Positions 8,303 through 16,413 of a stretch of DNA of 64,000 nucleotides are shown here, piece by piece. The notes beneath the pieces were generated by a model. That model had not been told where the DNA came from, searched no databases, and saw nothing but the letters and a program-made list of their open reading frames with translations. Source of the stretch: an uncultured Clostridia bacterium (GTDB taxonomy: Bacteria > Bacillota > Clostridia > Lachnospirales > Anaerotignaceae). The position numbers and the translations under genes were made by a program. The stretch is from the NCBI GenBank assembly GCA_944379995.1, contig CALWGF010000001.1:1-64000 (forward strand). Reading direction: 5' to 3'. How positions within the stretch are numbered: the stretch's first letter is position 1; each line of letters opens with the position of its first letter.

Positions 8303-9928
8303 ATGGCTAAAAAAGGAAGTTCTTCTTTTATAAAACAAGCTGCAATACTTGCGTCTGCCGGAATAATTGTTAGGATAATAGGCTTTTTATATAGATGGCC
8401 TCTTACAAATATGATAGGTGATAAAGGTAATGCTATATATAGTGCAGGTTATTATATCTACACCTTTTTACTTATACTTTCATCAGCAGGTCTTCCGGCT
8501 GCCATTTCAAAGATGGTTTCTGAAAGAATTGCTATGAAAGAGTATAGAAATGCACATAGAGTATTTAAAGTATCATTATTTGTTTCAGGAATAATTGGTT
8601 TCCTGTTTATGGTTATACTTTATGTGTTTGCAAAGCCTATATCAGAATTTGTAGGCTCTCCGGAAAGTTATTGGTGTATAGTATCACTTTCACCAACACT
8701 TTTTATTGTTGCTATTATGTCTGTATATAGAGGGTATTTCCAAGGTATGAATACTATGGTACAAACTTCTATATCTCAGATTGTAGAACAGATATTTAAT
8801 GCAGTATTTAGCGTATATCTTGCATATGTATTTTTAAAAATTGGAGTTCCTGAAGGTGAAAAGAATATAGTTCTTGGTGCTGCCGGAGGAACAGCCGGTA
8901 CAGGTATAGGTGCTCTTGCAGGACTTATAATAATGATACTTGCATATTTTGTTATAAGACCTAAACTTAAAACTCAAATGAGGAGAGAAGGGCGTAAACA
9001 TAAACCAGATACAAAAAGTGAAATTATATCAACACTTGCAAGAACAGCAATACCTATTATTGCAGGTACAGCAATATTTAGTATAACAAACCTTGCAGAT
9101 ATGGTTATGGTTTTAGGGCGTCTTGATGTTGCCGGTTTTACTCATGATGAAGCACAAATATTATATGGTCAGCTTTCAGGTAAATATGTAACACTTACAA
9201 CTTTACCAGTTTCAATAACAACAGCTATGGCAACTGCCACAATACCAAGTATAGCTGCTTCTGTAAAACTTAATGAAAAAGAAAATGCAAAAAGAAAAAT
9301 GGGACTTACATTTAGAATTGCTATGATACTTTCAATACCAGCGGCAGTTGGTATAGGAGTTTTAGGGGACCCTATTATAAGAATGCTTTTCCCAAATGCA
9401 TCAGAAGGTGGAAATCTTCTCACTGTTGGTGCTATATCAATTATATTCCTTGCGATATGCCAAATTATAACAGGTATACTTCAGGGTATAGGTAGAGTTG
9501 ATGTTCCTGTTAAAGGTGCTCTTTTAGGAGCAATAACAAAAATAATACTTAACTATTTCCTTATTTCAATACCAAGTATAAATGTTCTTGGTGCTGTTAT
9601 ATCAACAACAGGCTGTTATGCAGTAGCATCTATATATAATATTATATCATTTACAAATATAACAAGAGTAAGACTTAATTATAGAGATGGAATAGTTAAA
9701 CCATTGTTTGGTTCTATAATTATGGGTATTGCTTGTTTTGGTATATATAGATTGCTAATTTCAATATCTTTTGGAAATACAGTTTCAACTATAATATCAA
9801 TAGTAATAAGTATGTGTGTTTATGGTGCGATTATGTTGCTTATAAAAGGAATAAGGGAAGAAGACCTTAAATATATACCTATGGGTAATCGTATATTAAG
9901 AGTTCTTAAAAAATTTAATATGATATAA
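8303..9928 (+). CDS. SpoVB/MurJ-like polysaccharide flippase
   Basis: A 541-residue membrane protein of the MOP superfamily (polysaccharide synthesis / stage V sporulation B family) with about 14 transmembrane segments. The N-terminal SSFIKQAAILASAGIIVRII and the SAGLPAAISKMVSER segment are typical of SpoVB and its Clostridial paralogues, which export lipid-linked wall or spore-cortex precursors. The start is ATG 8303, preceded by GGGGTG; a GTG 9 nt earlier sits inside that ribosome binding site. Which glycan it moves cannot be told from sequence; a separate MurJ lies at 62353. Confidence 0.85.
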   Translation: MAKKGSSSFIKQAAILASAGIIVRIIGFLYRWPLTNMIGDKGNAIYSAGYYIYTFLLILSSAGLPAAISKMVSERIAMKEYRNAHRVFKVSLFVSGIIGFLFMVILYVFAKPISEFVGSPESYWCIVSLSPTLFIVAIMSVYRGYFQGMNTMVQTSISQIVEQIFNAVFSVYLAYVFLKIGVPEGEKNIVLGAAGGTAGTGIGALAGLIIMILAYFVIRPKLKTQMRREGRKHKPDTKSEIISTLARTAIPIIAGTAIFSITNLADMVMVLGRLDVAGFTHDEAQILYGQLSGKYVTLTTLPVSITTAMATATIPSIAASVKLNEKENAKRKMGLTFRIAMILSIPAAVGIGVLGDPIIRMLFPNASEGGNLLTVGAISIIFLAICQIITGILQGIGRVDVPVKGALLGAITKIILNYFLISIPSINVLGAVISTTGCYAVASIYNIISFTNITRVRLNYRDGIVKPLFGSIIMGIACFGIYRLLISISFGNTVSTIISIVISMCVYGAIMLLIKGIREEDLKYIPMGNRILRVLKKFNMI

Positions 9929-9934
9929 ATAAAA

Positions 9935-9963
9935 GAAAAAACCACTCGAAAGAGTGGTTTTTC
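9935..9963. terminator. Bidirectional terminator between flippase and MFS genes
   Basis: AAAAACCACTC pairs with GAGTGGTTTTT across a GAAA tetraloop. The A-rich and T-rich arms work on both strands, serving two convergent genes. Confidence 0.9.
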
Positions 9964-10017
9964 TTTGGTAAATATAGAGTAAGGTAAAAAATTAAAATGA
10001 AAAATTAGGAGTTTTAT

Positions 10018-11256
10018 TTATTTAGTTGCACTATACTTCTTTGTAATTCTTGACAATAAAAGTGAAACAATTACACAAAGTACTGCCATTACAATAGCAT
10101 AGACAAACATCATATTATAACCTGTTTTTCCTGAATATGTATCAAGCCAACCGCCTAACATTGTATACATAAATATGTCAGGTGCATATCCAAGGCAGGA
10201 AACTATACCAGAAACACGTCCAGTAAGTTCAACAGGGATACCTGCATCATCAATAACAGCGAAGTACTGACTTCTTACTGCATATATAAATAATAAACCA
10301 AATACAAAGTTTATAATAACTACATTTACAAGACCAGCATTTGCTGGGAGAACTAAGAATAAACCAAATGAAGCTGCAAGAAGAACTGCTCCACCGATTA
10401 TAACTTTTATACGAGAACCGATTTTATCGGCAAGGAAACCACCAATTATACCACCAACACCTTGAAGAAGGTAACGTGTACCACCTAAAGAAGCACTTGC
10501 TGTTGGTGAAAGTCCGTAAATATTAACTGCGAATGTATTAATATAACCTATAATTCCGTAAAGACTGTATGCTGTGAAAACAACAGCTACAAGTAACCAA
10601 ACACGTGGTATTTTTAAAGCACCAAACATACCTTTTGCAACTTCAACAATACTTTGTGTCTGAGTTTCTGACTGTGTATCTTCTATGAAGAACCAGTTTA
10701 AAATACCTATAATAATAACTGATATAGCACAAACTCTTATTGCCATTGCTGTTCCAAGTATTGCATCTGAGAAACGAGCATAAGCTGCTGTCATAATAAA
10801 AACAAGAACAGCATTAAGTATACCACGAAGACCTTCCTGTAATCCGAAAAGACGACCTTGTTCAGAACTATCACCAAGCATACGAGTTGCTTTTATACAA
10901 GCTGACCAGTATGTTATAATTGTTGATACACCCATAAGAACAAATATTAATCTTGCAATATTGTATGATGGGAATGTTGAGAACCAAAGACCTAAAGCAC
11001 CTGTTGCAAGGAATGAGAATGTAAGAAGTTTTCTTGCAGAGAATTTGTCAGCAACGATACCACCTACGAAATATGAAAGTGTTGCCATTGTTGCATAACC
11101 TGAAGAAAGCATACCCATTTGTGCATTTGTAAGCTGCATAGCTTCCTGAATTTGAACATAGAAAGTTTCTCTTATGTATGGAAGCTGGAAAATAATACCT
11201 GCACCTGCTGCAAGAAGAAGCAAAGTACCATACTTTTTAATAAAAGCCTTGTTCAT
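10018..11256 (-). CDS. MFS transporter, YqcE/YihN-like (ygc-type locus)
   Basis: A 412-residue, 12-TM major facilitator. The MFS motif between TM2 and TM3 reads GGIVADKFSARKL and recurs as GGFLADKIGSRIK in the second half. The RLFGLQEGLRGILNAV segment is typical of the uncharacterised YihN/YqcE-type group, related to organophosphate and sugar-acid carriers. ATG follows GGAGG. It is the only gene behind its own antitermination leader (11335-11400), matching the leaders of the ygcU-like and ygcW-like operons, so it very probably imports the substrate of this pathway. Codons are richer in C-ending forms than those of the neighbouring MFS copy, suggesting strong expression. The substrate is unknown. 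Confidence 0.8.
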   Translation of the reverse strand: MNKAFIKKYGTLLLLAAGAGIIFQLPYIRETFYVQIQEAMQLTNAQMGMLSSGYATMATLSYFVGGIVADKFSARKLLTFSFLATGALGLWFSTFPSYNIARLIFVLMGVSTIITYWSACIKATRMLGDSSEQGRLFGLQEGLRGILNAVLVFIMTAAYARFSDAILGTAMAIRVCAISVIIIGILNWFFIEDTQSETQTQSIVEVAKGMFGALKIPRVWLLVAVVFTAYSLYGIIGYINTFAVNIYGLSPTASASLGGTRYLLQGVGGIIGGFLADKIGSRIKVIIGGAVLLAASFGLFLVLPANAGLVNVVIINFVFGLLFIYAVRSQYFAVIDDAGIPVELTGRVSGIVSCLGYAPDIFMYTMLGGWLDTYSGKTGYNMMFVYAIVMAVLCVIVSLLLSRITKKYSATK

Positions 11257-11294
11257 TGTTTATACCTCCATTTTTAGTTTTTAAGTTTCATTTT

Positions 11295-11321
11295 AAGATT
11301 ATTGCTGCAGCCAATAATCTT
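11295..11321 (-). promoter_or_regulatory. Post-terminator hairpin with TGCAG loop (MFS 1 leader)
   Basis: On the minus strand AAGATTATTG pairs perfectly with CAATAATCTT around the loop GCTGCAG, between the leader terminator and the MFS ribosome binding site. No T-run follows, so it is not a terminator. Hairpins at the same position in the two plus-strand leaders have unrelated stems but also carry TGCAG in the loop. Confidence 0.55.
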
Positions 11322-11334
11322 TTTATTTGAGCAT

Positions 11335-11396
11335 AAAAAAAGAGAAGTAAAGCTATCTATACCAATAGCGTTACTTCTCTCTACACTCTTGTAACT
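11335..11396 (-). promoter_or_regulatory. Antitermination leader of the MFS transporter gene
   Basis: Read on the minus strand, AGTTAC (11396-11391) starts about 5 nt after the -10 box, then AAGAG, GAGAGA and GTAAC (11374-11370) follow. GTTAC/GTAAC can form an antiterminator. The alternative is a terminator: AGAGAAGTAA paired with TTACTTCTCT, extended by GCTAT/ATAGC, followed by seven U (plus-strand A at 11335-11341). GTAAC belongs to both structures, so they exclude each other. The likely trans-acting factor is the GlpP-family protein at 21768. Confidence 0.75.
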
Positions 11397-11403
11397 TGTG
11401 ATA

Positions 11404-11432
11404 AGTATAAAATATAGTTGGATTAAAATCAA
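11404..11432 (-). promoter_or_regulatory. Sigma-A-type promoter of the MFS 1 leader
   Basis: On the minus strand TTGATT, a 17-nt spacer and TATACT (plus-strand AATCAA at 11427 and AGTATA at 11404). Confidence 0.75.
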
Positions 11433-11512
11433 TACATTTTTAAAAAAAATAAAAAATATGTTTAAAACTAATAAAATCTATATACATTAATTATATAAAA
11501 CTAACAATAGAT

Positions 11513-12732
11513 TTATTGATGTTTATGTTTATATTTTATTAATATAGATGATGAAATTAAACCTACTATTGCAACAACTGCTGCAAGTATAAATACTATA
11601 ACATATCCATTTGAATAAAAGTTATCTATTATCCAACCATTTAATGAAAAATAAAATACATCAGGCGAATAGGCTACAAATGATATATAACTTATATATA
11701 TATACTATAAAATTGTTTTTTTAAATTTGCTTCGTCTATTGTAATAAAAGCCATACTTTTTCCACCATATGCAATAAAACATATTAATATACAAAATACT
11801 ATTGAAAGAATAGGACTGTTACTTGAAATTGTAATTAAAGATACAACTGATAATATATAAAGTAAAAAAGATATTCTCATAAGTTTTGCAGCTGATTGTA
11901 ATCTATCAGTAATTGCTCCTGCTATTGGTGAAGCTATAATTATTATTAAATACATTCTTACAATAGATATAATATTCAATATATATTCTGGAAAATTAAA
12001 TTTATATTTAAGATATGGAATAAGATAAGTGAAATTTGCCACAGCAACATAATTTGAAAATACTATAAGTATAACTATAAAAAGTGATTTATTTTTTATA
12101 ATATATTTTATTTGAGATAAATCAAATTTATTATCTTCTGTATTTTCTGTTTTTTCTTCTATGTACTTTAATGAATACATTGAAAATATTGCAGATATAA
12201 AAGTAAGTATACCATAAAACAAAAATAAAAATCTTATTTGACCTTGTGATGTACTTATATATGATGTTATTGTAAAGCCTAATAGTGAGAATATACTTCC
12301 AAATATACTGTTCATAAAAAAGAATGTACTAAAAACTTTACCTTGATTTTCTAGTCCACCAATATTATGTAATATACTTATATGAGCAAGATAAAATGTA
12401 GAGCCTATTATAAACCCTGCAAATCCAAACATTATAAGCATATAATTGTATGTTGGAATTGTTGCTAAAAATATTGAAATAAATGCTGTAATAAATAAAG
12501 GTATGTAAACTAATTTTTTTATTGGAAATATTCTTAAAAATAATGCACCGCATAAATATGACGCCATTGCAAGTATACCATACATACTATAAAGTTTACC
12601 AAGTTGATAATGAGTAATATTAAGTCCTTTAATCATTATTGAATAATATAGTGCTTTCATTACATATAGGTTATATATCATATTATAACCTGCGGCTATT
12701 GAAGTAATAACCATAATATCTTTTCGCTTCAT
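11513..12732 (-). pseudogene. Second MFS transporter, frameshifted in a (TA)6 tract
   Basis: The reading frame from ATG 12732 encodes 346 residues of an MFS carrier of the same type as the one at 10018, then stops at 11692 right after IDEANLKKQFYSIYI. The missing C-terminal ~55 residues are present in another frame (AYSPDVFYFSLNGWIIDNFY onward, to a stop at 11513), matching GYAPDIFMYTMLGGWLDTY of the intact copy. Removing one TA unit from the (TA)6 tract at 11693-11704 restores one ~405-residue protein. Its leader is also less well kept than the other three. It could be a decaying duplicate, a slippage-switched gene or a sequencing error. Confidence 0.75.
11693..11704. repeat. (TA)6 dinucleotide tract at the MFS 2 frameshift
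   Basis: Six TA units lie exactly where the MFS reading frame is lost. Five units would restore the frame. Confidence 0.85.
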
Positions 12733-12776
12733 TAACCATACCCCCTTATGAAATATATAAAATAATATAGAAAAAT

Positions 12777-12830
12777 AAAAAAAGAGTAGGTTACAAAATA
12801 TGTAAACTACTCTTTTACTCTTTAAACTCT
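12777..12830 (-). promoter_or_regulatory. Degenerate antitermination-type leader of MFS copy 2
   Basis: On the minus strand a TATACT -10 box (plus 12836-12841) is followed after 6 nt by GAGTTTAAAGAGT, close to AAGTTACAAGAGT of the intact MFS leader, and by a terminator (AAAGAGTAG with CTACTCTTT plus TTAC/GTAA, then seven U). The AGTTAC-GTAAC antiterminator pairing is not visible, no good -35 box lies 17 nt upstream, and no TGCAG hairpin follows. It looks like a decayed member of the family. Confidence 0.5.
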
Positions 12831-12966
12831 AGGATAGTATATTAGTATATATATAGATGTAGATATATGATAGTTTATTATAATATTTTCAGTCAATAAC
12901 AATTTTTAAAATATCTATATACAATTTGCACAAAAAATATGTTTAAAAAATGTATGAAATATACGG

Positions 12967-12995
12967 TTGACAATATAGCCATAAAGTTTTATACT
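12967..12995 (+). promoter_or_regulatory. Strong sigma-A-type promoter of the ygcU-like operon
   Basis: TTGACA (12967-12972), a 17-nt spacer and TATACT (12990-12995). Transcription should start at about 13002, where the antiterminator sequence begins. Confidence 0.85.
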
Positions 12996-13001
12996 GTAAG
13001 C

Positions 13002-13082
13002 AAGTTACCGAAAGAGATTTGAGAGAAAAGTAACTGAGTGTAGTATTAATAATCTACATTTAGTAACTTTTCTCTTTTTTTT
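13002..13082 (+). promoter_or_regulatory. Antitermination leader of the ygcU-like operon
   Basis: AGTTAC (13003-13008) can pair perfectly with GTAACT (13030-13035), enclosing AAGAG and GAGAGA. The competing terminator pairs GAGAAAAGTAACT (13023-13035) with AGTAACTTTTCTC (13061-13073), with one central mismatch and an inner TGTAG/CTACA helix, then runs into eight to nine U. GTAACT is shared, so the folds exclude each other. The layout matches the leaders at 11335-11396 and 23325-23395. Confidence 0.8.
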
Positions 13083-13094
13083 ATGCATAATAGA

Positions 13095-13127
13095 AATATA
13101 AATTGTGTGCAGATTTGAATTTATATT
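13095..13127 (+). promoter_or_regulatory. Post-terminator hairpin with TGCAG loop (ygcU leader)
   Basis: AATATAAATT (13095-13104) pairs perfectly with AATTTATATT (13118-13127) around a 13-nt loop that begins GTGTGCAGAT. An outer TTTATG/CATAAA helix may extend it. There is no terminator T-run. The loop matches that of the hairpin at 23396-23430 although the stems differ. Confidence 0.6.
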
Positions 13128-13193
13128 ATACATAAATCTTTTGGGAGTGAAACTTTAAGTATTAAAAGTAAAAATGCGTAGGAGGAATTAATT

Positions 13194-14645
13194 ATGGCAA
13201 TAATTTCAAGAGATAAAATAGTAGAAGGATTAGTTAATATACTTGGTAAAGATAATGTTATTACTGATGAAAAAGTATTAAAAGAAAGCAGCATTGACCG
13301 TTATAGAAAATATGAACAGGTTATGGAAGTTTATACTCAGCCAATTCCAGCAGCTGTTGTTTATGTACATAGCACAGAAGAAGTTTCAGAAGTATTAAAA
13401 TTCGCTAATGACAATCAGATTAACGTAGTTCCAAGAACAGGTCATTCAGCTATTGAAGGTGGACTTGAAACAGCATTAGAAGATTCAATCGTTATTGATG
13501 GTTCAACAATGAACAAAGTTTTAAAAGTTGACAAATACAATATGCAGGTTACTTGCCAGTGTGGTGTTCCTCTTCAGTCACTTGATGATATGTTAAGAGA
13601 ACAAGGATATACAACAGGACATTCTCCACAGTCAAAACCACTTGCTCAGATGGGTGGACTTGTTGCTACAAGAAGTATTGGACAGTTCTCAACACTTTAT
13701 GGTGGAATTGAAGATATGATAATTGGTCTTGAAGCAGTATTCCCAAATGGTAAAATTTGTAGAATTAAAAATGTACCAAGAAGAGCTGCTGGTCCAGATA
13801 TAAGACATATCATCTGTGGTAACGAGGGTGCTCTTTGCTTCATAACAGAAGTTACAGTTAAAATGTTCAAATATATGCCAGAAAACAACCGTTTAATCGG
13901 ATATAAATTAGATGATATGAAATTAGGTTTTGATTGCTTACGTGAAGTAATGGTAGCAGGATACAAACCATCAATCGCTCGTCTTTATGATGCAGCTGAT
14001 GCTGGAATGCACTTCAGCAGCTGGCTTGAAGATGGTAAATGTGTATTAATATGGATGGCGGAAGGTCCAGCTGGTATTACAGAAGCGACAGAAAAAGGTA
14101 TCAAAGAATTAATGTCTGCTCACCCAGAATTAGAACCAGTTGACCCTAAAATACTTGAAAACTGGTTTGCAGGATTAAACTGGGGTCCAGAACAGATTGC
14201 TCAGGAAGCTGAAGAAATCAAAGCTACAAAGAATATCGGTATTACAACAGAAGTTTCAGGAAGCTGGGATTGCATCTATGAAATCTACAAAACAGCTTGT
14301 GATAGAATATTAGAAGAAGTTCCTGATATGACATTAATGGGTGGTCACTCGTCACATAGTTATATGACAGGTACAAATATGTATTTCGTATACTACTATA
14401 ATGTTGTTGATTGTCCTCCAGAAGAAGAAATCAACAAATACCATGACAGAATTAACCAGATTATCTGCGAACAGGTTATTAAATACGGCGGTTCTATTGT
14501 TCACCACCACGGTCTTGGTAAAGCAAGAGCAAAATATGTTCACGAAGAATACGGTTCATCATTCTATATGTTAGATACATTAAAGAAAGCTTTCGACCCT
14601 AACGGAATTATGAACATGGGAACATTAATCCCACTTAGAAAATAA
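13194..14645 (+). CDS. ygcU: FAD-linked oxidase of the VAO family, YgcU-like
   Basis: A 483-residue flavoprotein with an N-terminal FAD-binding PCMH domain (PIPAAVVYVHSTEEVSEVL, VPRTGHSAIEGG, and a TTGHSPQSKPLAQMGGLVAT loop) and a C-terminal cap domain ending VHHHGLGKAR. The HHH motif recalls alkyl-DHAP synthase rather than the GEHGIG of glycolate oxidase. From memory it is very close along its whole length to Escherichia coli YgcU, a putative FAD-containing dehydrogenase. It is the first gene behind an antitermination leader, directly followed by EtfB and EtfA, so its electrons probably pass to that ETF. AGGAGG precedes the ATG. Many C-ending codons (TTC, AAC, ATC) suggest high expression. 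The substrate is unknown, probably a 2-hydroxy acid or sugar-acid-like compound. Confidence 0.85.
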   Translation: MAIISRDKIVEGLVNILGKDNVITDEKVLKESSIDRYRKYEQVMEVYTQPIPAAVVYVHSTEEVSEVLKFANDNQINVVPRTGHSAIEGGLETALEDSIVIDGSTMNKVLKVDKYNMQVTCQCGVPLQSLDDMLREQGYTTGHSPQSKPLAQMGGLVATRSIGQFSTLYGGIEDMIIGLEAVFPNGKICRIKNVPRRAAGPDIRHIICGNEGALCFITEVTVKMFKYMPENNRLIGYKLDDMKLGFDCLREVMVAGYKPSIARLYDAADAGMHFSSWLEDGKCVLIWMAEGPAGITEATEKGIKELMSAHPELEPVDPKILENWFAGLNWGPEQIAQEAEEIKATKNIGITTEVSGSWDCIYEIYKTACDRILEEVPDMTLMGGHSSHSYMTGTNMYFVYYYNVVDCPPEEEINKYHDRINQIICEQVIKYGGSIVHHHGLGKARAKYVHEEYGSSFYMLDTLKKAFDPNGIMNMGTLIPLRK

Positions 14646-15461
14646 TTGAATATATTAGGGTGCTTTAAAATAGTTCCTGACCTTGATATGCTTTTAGAAG
14701 ATAACTGGGTACCTGATGAAAATCTTCAAATAGATGTAAAGTATATTAAAAATATGTGGAACTGTTTTGATGAAAGTGCTTTGGAAATGATGTTAAAGCT
14801 TTCTGATTTATCAGAAGGCTTTAACGTGTTGTATAACCTTGAAGCACTTACAATAGGTAATTCAAAATGTGATGCATATCTCAGAACGCTATATGCTTTG
14901 GGATATAAAAAAGCCGTTAGAGTAGAATATGATGATGATTTAAGATTTAAACCTGAAATGGTTGCAGGGACTGTTGCTGGATACGTGAACAAAAAACAAA
15001 ATATTGATATTGTTGTTATGGGTAGACAAACATCAGATGGTAATAATGAAAAAACACCTCTTATACTTGCAGAATATTTGGGGTGGCCTTGTATTACACA
15101 GGTTATGAAAGTAGAACCTGTTGATGAAAATTGTTTAAAAATTATAAATGAAACAGATGAAGGTGTACTTACTCAAATTGTAAAAACTCCTTGTATAATA
15201 TCAGTAGGTAATGTGTCTGAGTCATATCTTAGAGTACCTACACTTAAAGACAGAATGAAGCTTGGAAAACAACCAATAGAATTATATACTCCAGAAGAAC
15301 TCTATGAAAATCCAGAAAACATAATTGAAAGAGTAGAGTTATGTAATATTGAAAAGGTTGATAATTCAAGAAGTGGAATTATAATAGAAGGAAATACACC
15401 AAAAGAAAAAGCGTATAAATTATATAATGAATATCTTAAAGAAAGGCTTGAAAAATTATGA
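14646..15461 (+). CDS. Electron transfer flavoprotein beta subunit, copy 1 (YgcR-like)
   Basis: A 271-residue EtfB/FixA-family protein. The central VVMGRQTSDGNNEKTPLILAE segment corresponds to the nucleotide-binding CGRQ..DGDTAQ signature of EtfB, and CIISVGNVSESYLRVPTLKD to the usual PC-(L/I)-(L/I)-SV...R-P region. The N-terminal half is more diverged than in copy 2. It starts at a TTG directly abutting the ygcU stop codon, so translation is probably coupled. It overlaps etfA copy 1 by 4 nt (ATGA). It should pair with that EtfA to take electrons from the YgcU-like oxidase. Because that EtfA is frameshifted here, the complex may not form unless the shift is bypassed. Confidence 0.82.
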   Translation: MNILGCFKIVPDLDMLLEDNWVPDENLQIDVKYIKNMWNCFDESALEMMLKLSDLSEGFNVLYNLEALTIGNSKCDAYLRTLYALGYKKAVRVEYDDDLRFKPEMVAGTVAGYVNKKQNIDIVVMGRQTSDGNNEKTPLILAEYLGWPCITQVMKVEPVDENCLKIINETDEGVLTQIVKTPCIISVGNVSESYLRVPTLKDRMKLGKQPIELYTPEELYENPENIIERVELCNIEKVDNSRSGIIIEGNTPKEKAYKLYNEYLKERLEKL

Positions 15462-16397
15462 GATACCATGTAATTATAAATGGTTTTTCTGATGATTATA
15501 AAAAACAGGCACTTGAGATATTGGAATTTATAAAAAAGTGCTGTAATGATATGACAGCAGGAAAAACTATTATTATTTCTAAAAAAGATGATAATATTGA
15601 AGAGCTTTCTAAATATGCTTTGACAGATGACGTTTTTATAATTCAATTAGAAAAGTATGTTCCGGAAGTAGCACTTGATTATTGTAATAATTTTATAGAA
15701 GAAAATGATATGTATATATACGGCTCTGATAATTTTTCTATTGAAAATGCTGTAAGAATGGCAGCAAGAAAAAAAGGAAGTTCTATTGTTGGCGTTAGAG
15801 ATATGTATGTATCAGGAAATAATGTTTATGCAAAAAAAAATGATTTATTCAAATCATATGGAAGCTACATTCAAAATGAAAAAAGCACCATATTTTATTA
15901 CTATTTCAAAAGGTATTTTTGAGTGTGAGTTAAAAGAATGTAATAATAAAAACATAACAATATTGAAAAATAATGATGAAAATAATAAACATATTTTATC
16001 ATATGACATAAAGAAAGAAGAAAAGACAGAAAGTATTGAAGATGCAAAAATTATTGTTGTAGCTGGTAGAGGAACAAAAAATAAAGAAGCTGTAAATGAG
16101 CTTGAAGGTTTTGCAGAATTAATAGGAGGAAAACTTGGTATAAGTAGACCTGTTGCCATGAGTGCTTGGGCTTCTATGGATAAACTTATAGGAGTTTCTG
16201 GTATAATGGCAAAGCCTAAATTATGTATTACAGCTGGTGTTTCTGGCTCAGCAGCATTTTATGCAGGTATAGAAAAAAGTGATTTTATTATAGCTATAAA
16301 TTCTGATGAACATTCAGCAATATTAAAAAAATCTGATGTTGCAATAATAGATGATTATAAAGCAATAATAGATGAACTTGTAAACTATATTAAATAG
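15458..16397 (+). pseudogene. Electron transfer flavoprotein alpha subunit, copy 1, frameshifted (YgcQ-like)
   Basis: Two overlapping frames together make one EtfA of about 312 residues. The first (from ATG 15458, stop at 15922) covers the N-terminal domain to KSYGSYIQNEK. The second carries KAPYFITISKGIF and the conserved C-terminal FAD domain (VVAGRGTKNKEAVNELEGFA, SRPVAMSAWAS, LCITAGVSGSAAFYAGIE, INSDEHSAIL). Removing one A from the A6 run at 15879-15884 gives QNEKAPYFITISKG, which aligns well with TENTRPQFATVREK of EtfA copy 2, so this is the likeliest site. An A9 run at 15832-15840 is an alternative slippage point. Inactivation, RNA polymerase slippage and sequencing error are all possible. 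Confidence 0.8.
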
Positions 16398-16413
16398 GAA
16401 GGTTGTGGTTTAT

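Noticed and set aside
15832..15884. Programmed -1 ribosomal frameshift in EtfA
   Set aside because: Joining the two frames needs +1 (or -2), not -1, and no downstream stimulatory structure or conserved need for two products is apparent.
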